NCBI RefSeq assembly: GCF_042926695.1
Contig: NZ_CP170642.1
Location: 1,178,001-1,242,000, forward strand
Length of the DNA: 64,000 nucleotides
Source of the DNA: Lonepinella koalarum
GTDB taxonomy: Bacteria; Pseudomonadota; Gammaproteobacteria; Enterobacterales; Pasteurellaceae
Direction of reading: 5' to 3'
Shown here: positions 58,822-64,000 of the stretch, one piece after another
How the letters are laid out: every line of letters begins with the position of its first letter
How positions within the stretch are numbered: the stretch's first letter is position 1
Made by a program: the position numbers and the translations under genes
The notes under the pieces: generated by a model
What the model was told of the DNA's origin: nothing
The model's input: the letters and a program-made list of their open reading frames with translations, nothing else
Databases searched by the model: none

Positions 58822-59364
58822 GCTCCCACTGCTTGTACGTACACGGTTTCAGGTTCTATTTCACTCCCCTCACTGGGGTTCTTTTCGCCTTTCCTTCACA
58901 GTACTGGTTCACTATCGGTCAATCAGGAGTATTTAGCCTTGGAGGATGGTCCCCCCATCTTCAAACAGGATATCACGTGTCCCGCCCTACTTGTTGTTAG
59001 CTTAGTACCACAATAAAATTTTTCAGATACGGGACTATCACCCCCTACGGTTGAGCTTCCCAGCTCATTCTCTTAATTTTACTGCTATTACTCACTGGCT
59101 CTTCCACTTTCGCTCGCCGCTACTCACGGAATCTCGGTTGATTTCTTTTCCTCGGGGTACTTAGATGTTTCAGTTCTCCCGGTTTGCCTCGTTATTCTAT
59201 GTATTCAAATAACGATAGTAGATTCTTCATCTACTGGGTTTCCCCATTCGGATATCTTGGATTAAACGCTTCTTATCAACTCATCCAAGCTTTTCGCAGA
59301 TTAGCACGTCCTTCTTCGCCTCTGATTGCCTAGGCATCCACCGTGTACGCTTAGTCACTTAACC

Positions 59365-59715
59365 ATACAACCTGAAGTGCTCTGTACAGGTTTCAGATGA
59401 CAGGGTTCAGACGACAGCCTGATACCTTTTCTATCTTTAACCTGCTTACTTTAGGTTGATTTTAATAACTAGACTTGTGTGCTTTTGTTCACACAAGATT
59501 TTTACTCAAACGTTGAGTCATCTAACAATTATCAGTAACATTACTGTTACCTGACCACTGTTATCTGAACTCTGTTTTCAGCTTGTTTCCAAATTTTTTA
59601 AAGAACATTAACGATTTCGGCTTGCGCCTATCATCATTGTTAAATTAACTGTTTCCCACTAGGGCGTATGCAATACGCCCCTACAATTCGCTTAACAATG
59701 ATGACCAACAAGTTT
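59365..59715 (-). other. tRNA-Ala to 23S spacer, operon 2
   Basis: It contains boxA-like GTTCTTTAAAAAATTTGG (complement, near 59585-59607), inverted TCAGATGACAG-type arms, and one GGGCGTATGCAATACGCCC repeat at 59661-59681. No gene. Confidence 0.7.
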
Positions 59716-59791
59716 TGGTGGAGATAAGCGGGATCGAACCGCTGACCTCCTGCGTGCAAGGCAGGCGCTCTCCCAGCTGAGCTATATCCCC
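59716..59791 (-). tRNA. tRNA-Ala (TGC), operon 2
   Basis: Identical to the operon 1 copy, with a 76-nt cloverleaf, anticodon TGC and encoded CCA. Confidence 0.97.
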
Positions 59792-59893
59792 ATTCAGATA
59801 ACAGATAACAGGTGTCAGATGACAGTGTTGCTGTTTCTGTTCCCTACGTTTACTTTCTCTGCCATCTGACTTCTGTCTTCTGACATCTGAAAG

Positions 59894-59970
<77 letters not shown>

Positions 59971-60184
59971 GCAGGGTTCAGAAGACGGATGACAGAAGAC
60001 AGATGACAGAAAAACTGAACACCCTAACTTCTCATCACAATTATTTCTTCTGAAATATACTTGCTTTCATCGTTCTATCAAACAATCTGTGTGAACACTT
60101 GCTATCGCTTCAAGTTTCTTGGGTATCAATAACAAAGTCAAATCAGCTCACTGCCATCTGACACCTGTTATCTGACCACTGATA

Positions 60185-61724
<1,540 letters not shown>

Positions 61725-61981
61725 TAAGTTTTTTTTAAACTTAATCAAGTTCAATCGCTTAATAAATACTGACTTTTGCAAGGGCGTATGCAATACGCCC
61801 CTACATTAAAGTTCATTTTGTAGGGGCGTATTGCATACGCCCCCAATGAATTTCTAAGTTAAGCACCTATTAAGACTTCAAGTTTTATTTAATTTTTTAA
61901 AACAAGTCAATCAACAAGTGCCCACACAGATTGTCTGATAAATTGTTAAAGAACGATTTTGCTTTCGCAAATATTATAAAT
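61725..61981 (-). promoter_or_regulatory. tRNA-Pro to 16S leader with boxA
   Basis: On the minus strand CGTTCTTTAACA (61944-61955) is a near-consensus boxA, followed by ATCAGACAATCTGTGTGGGC. Two palindromic repeats of the GGGCGTATGCAATACGCCCC type lie at 61781-61845. A TATAAT word occurs (61973-61978), but the tRNA-Pro gene occupies the place of a -35 box, so I do not call a promoter here. Confidence 0.7.
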
Positions 61982-62058
61982 TGGTCGGCGAGATAGGATT
62001 TGAACCTACGACCCACTGGTCCCAAACCAGTTGCGCTACCAAGCTGCGCTACTCGCCG
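61982..62058 (-). tRNA. tRNA-Pro (TGG)
   Basis: The complement is a 77-nt cloverleaf starting CGGCGAGTAGCGCAG, with anticodon loop TTTGGGA (TGG) and encoded CCA. It is the last of three tRNAs ahead of the rRNA genes. Confidence 0.96.
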
Positions 62059-62078
62059 TTAGATTTACATAAAGTAAA

Positions 62079-62155
62079 TGGGGTGGCTAATGGGATTCGA
62101 ACCCACGACAACTGGAATCACAATCCAGGGCTCTACCAACTGAGCTATAGCCACC
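62079..62155 (-). tRNA. tRNA-His (GTG)
   Basis: The complement starts GGTGGCTATAGCTCAG, with anticodon GTG and encoded CCA. The cloverleaf is complete with the extra 5' G position typical of tRNA-His. Confidence 0.96.
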
Positions 62156-62184
62156 ATTGTTTTTTTGTTGTTTTGCATTGACTC

Positions 62185-62261
<77 letters not shown>

Positions 62262-62288
62262 ACACATATTGCGTTGCAACGGAGGCGT

Positions 62289-62317
62289 ATATTAATGATT
62301 TTGCTCATTGTTGTCTA
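62289..62317 (-). promoter_or_regulatory. Promoter of the tRNA-Arg-His-Pro / rRNA operon 2 unit
   Basis: On the minus strand TAGACA (62312-62317), a 17-bp spacer and TAATAT (62289-62294) are followed by the GC-rich discriminator ACGCCTCC. It is the only good promoter seen upstream of operon 2. Confidence 0.7.
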
Positions 62318-62403
62318 GCACTTTTTTCAAAAATTTTTAGTTTTTCTCACGTTAGCTGTTAATTTGTGCAATTTGTCTGGAATTTATTTCGGTTCCGATT
62401 ATT

Positions 62404-63126
62404 TTATAACTTATTCATCACATAATAATAAGCATATCGCAATAAATTTAACTGGCGTTGCCAACGTGTGGGTTGGCTTAATAAACGATATAACCATTCC
62501 AAATTCAATTTCCGCCATAATAACGGAGCCCGTTTGGTCTTACCCACCAACACATCAAAGCTCCCCCCTACCCCCATATAAAGGCAATCAGGATAAATCT
62601 GTTGAGCTTTTTGCATAAAAATCTCTTGTTTTGGCGATCCCATAGCCACCGTCACCAACTTCGCTTTGCTTTGCTTAATTCGCTCAATCACCGCCCTTTC
62701 TTCTTGTTCAGAAAAATAACCGTGCTGGCATCCCACAATATTCACTTGCTGATGCGATAATTTTTCTATCACCTGATTCACCACATCCGCTTGTCCCCCC
62801 ACCAAAAAAACAGGCACGCTCAATTCTGCCGAACGTTGCAATAAGGCTTGCCATAAATCAATCCCTGCAATCCGTGTTAATTTTTGCCATTGGGGATATT
62901 TCTTTTTAATGGAAAAAACCACGCTAATGCCGTCTGCATAGTTAAATTCTGCTTGCTGAATTAAGGCTTTCACTTGGGAATTTTTAGCACAGGCAATCAT
63001 TTTTTCCGCATTTATCGCAATCAATAAACCCGTTTTTATTTGTTTTGCTGAGATCAAATGATCAACCAACGCTTGCTGATTTTCAGGCACTAAAATAGCT
63101 ATTTCTCGAATGACAACTTTTTCCAT
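62404..63126 (-). CDS. wecG: WecG/TagA-family glycosyltransferase (UDP-ManNAcA transferase)
   Basis: About 240 residues when started at 63126 (MEKVVIREIAILVPENQ), which overlaps the wzyE end by 28 bp; the frame extends 13 codons further. Family signatures are NYADGISVVFSIKKK (with the catalytic Asp), VFLVGGQADVVNQV, VTVAMGSPKQEIFM and MGVGGSFDVLVGKTKRAP. WecG adds N-acetylmannosaminuronic acid to make lipid II of enterobacterial common antigen at the inner membrane. The upstream wzyE supports that role over teichoic-type relatives. Confidence 0.9.
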   Translation of the reverse strand: MEKVVIREIAILVPENQQALVDHLISAKQIKTGLLIAINAEKMIACAKNSQVKALIQQAEFNYADGISVVFSIKKKYPQWQKLTRIAGIDLWQALLQRSAELSVPVFLVGGQADVVNQVIEKLSHQQVNIVGCQHGYFSEQEERAVIERIKQSKAKLVTVAMGSPKQEIFMQKAQQIYPDCLYMGVGGSFDVLVGKTKRAPLLWRKLNLEWLYRLLSQPTRWQRQLNLLRYAYYYVMNKL

Positions 63127-64000
63127 TTTACGATTCCTTTTGCTAATCCATACGCCACGCCCCAACCTATCGTCAAAAACACAAAACGAGAAACAAACGC
63201 ATCAAACCCTTCTCGCACTAACACCGTCAAGGTAAAAATATGCGAAAAACAATAGGCTTTTAACACCGCACTTTCATGACCTTTAGCCCAACGGTACAAC
63301 CCATCAAATCCTTTGACAACCAATGCCGAGCCAATCGCCCCCATTAAGATCATCGGATAACCCCCCATAATATAAAACGATCCAATTAAGGTCGGGGAAA
63401 TCGCCAAGCCCGCATAATAATGCTTAATCTCCCAAGTAAAATAATTTGCCGTATTTAACACTAAATCGGGACGTTCCGCCCATAAGGCTTTGGGAATATA
63501 CACATAAAAATCCCGAATGATGGGCATTAATCCTTGATATTCAATATTTTTTGTATTGAGAATGGTTGCCAAATTTTCCCACGGCGAAAAGGTATCCCGA
63601 GTTAAGTGTAAAAAACGAAACAACGTTTGTTCATCGTTAAAAGCTAACCCATATCGCCACATTGCCAATAAAAACATAGCGAAAACACCCAACAGGGCAA
63701 ATCCGCCGAATACTCGCCAAGAAAGATAGCCCTGAGCAATGCCAATCAACACAAACAAAGCAACCGCTAACGCCAAGTTTGCACGCGTGCCACCGATCAC
63801 CAGATAACTAAACACGCCGAAAGCCACCCCTAAGCACAGAAATTGCCACCAACGGCCTTTACTTGGTTGAATAAAATAAAAAATTAACAACGCTGGTAAG
63901 CAAAAATAAAAAAAACGTTTTAAGGCGACCGCACTCACTTGAGCCGAGAAAATCTGGTTATAGGCGGTTAATTTAAATAATAACAAACCATTCAGCCCAT
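63099..64000 (-). CDS. wzyE: Enterobacterial common antigen polymerase WzyE, partial
   Basis: The C-terminal 300 or so residues of a polytopic membrane protein; the 5' end lies beyond the right edge, and the frame is open to base 64000. It has many hydrophobic segments and stretches typical of WzyE, such as FLHLTRDTFSPWENLATILN, IRDFYVYIPKALWAERPDLVLNTANYFTWEI and SPTLIGSFYIMGGYPMIL. It polymerises ECA repeat units on the periplasmic side. It overlaps wecG. Confidence 0.9.
   Translation of the reverse strand, partial: GLNGLLLFKLTAYNQIFSAQVSAVALKRFFYFCLPALLIFYFIQPSKGRWWQFLCLGVAFGVFSYLVIGGTRANLALAVALFVLIGIAQGYLSWRVFGGFALLGVFAMFLLAMWRYGLAFNDEQTLFRFLHLTRDTFSPWENLATILNTKNIEYQGLMPIIRDFYVYIPKALWAERPDLVLNTANYFTWEIKHYYAGLAISPTLIGSFYIMGGYPMILMGAIGSALVVKGFDGLYRWAKGHESAVLKAYCFSHIFTLTVLVREGFDAFVSRFVFLTIGWGVAYGLAKGIVKWKKLSFEK

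Noticed and set aside
61973..61978. TATAAT word as an internal promoter of rRNA operon 2
   Set aside because: No matching -35 at the right spacing, because the tRNA-Pro gene occupies that position.

Overview
The window is a chromosomal segment of a member of the Pasteurellaceae, most likely from the subclade that uses the Haemophilus-type DNA uptake sequence. The 9-mer AAGTGCGGT or its complement occurs many times, for example at 9206, 12011, 23984, 33365, 36768, 48944, 51796, 56885 and 63250. Gene content and order (metNIQ beside gmhB and an rrn operon, rodZ-ispG-hisS-yfgM, iscRSUA-hscBA-fdx-iscX, a PAS-less arcB) are also typical of the family. I cannot name the genus.

Layout. 1-1212 looks like the right end of a Mu-like prophage: the 3' end of an unidentified gene, then a Dam-type adenine methyltransferase whose reading frame runs through 21 AGCA tetranucleotides (a phase-variation switch), then 22-bp-spaced terminal repeats. 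The prophage appears to sit inside a frameshifted IS transposase gene (1213-1752). 1843-8090 is a complete minus-strand rRNA operon (16S-Ile-Ala-23S-5S). 8126-11417 holds gmhB and the methionine importer metNIQ with MetJ boxes. 11595-14372 holds mnmE, sodA and ygiW. 14408-20544 is a cluster with an M20 amidohydrolase, a polar amino-acid ABC importer, a GNAT acetyltransferase and two xi-class glutathione transferases, suggesting salvage of modified cysteine. 20615-26718 is yfgM-hisS-ldhA-ispG-rodZ and epmA. 27012-30341 is frdABCD. 30526-34929 is manXYZ-yobD-manA. 35011-36000 has a small unknown gene and a HAD phosphatase. 36030-42296 is the ISC iron-sulfur operon with trmJ upstream. 42483-43286 is suhB. 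43458-47893 is an unusual operon: an arylsulfotransferase fused to a thioredoxin domain, followed by an SsuABC-type importer. 48139-55224 is arcB, putA and putP. 55461-62317 is a second rRNA operon, whose promoter appears to lie upstream of tRNA-Arg, tRNA-His and tRNA-Pro genes. 62404-64000 is the end of an enterobacterial common antigen locus (wecG, wzyE).

The genes suggest a facultative anaerobe: fumarate reductase and sodA have FNR-like sites, ArcB and D-lactate dehydrogenase are present, and mannose PTS uptake feeds ManA under a perfect CRP site. Sulfur and amino-acid scavenging is prominent (methionine, cystine-like, sulfonate or sulfate-ester, and proline uptake).

The most unusual structure is in the rRNA operons. 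The 23S genes carry intervening sequences at the helix 25 and helix 45 positions, and in operon 2 also at helix 68. A degenerate TCAGATGACAGG-type repeat is used as paired inverted arms in these insertions and in the rRNA spacers. Operon 2 also encodes an S23-type four-helix-bundle protein inside the helix 45 insertion. The two operons differ by mosaic blocks in 23S and by the 16S V1 loop. Single-base homopolymer differences at normally invariant rRNA sites suggest some residual consensus errors in the sequence.
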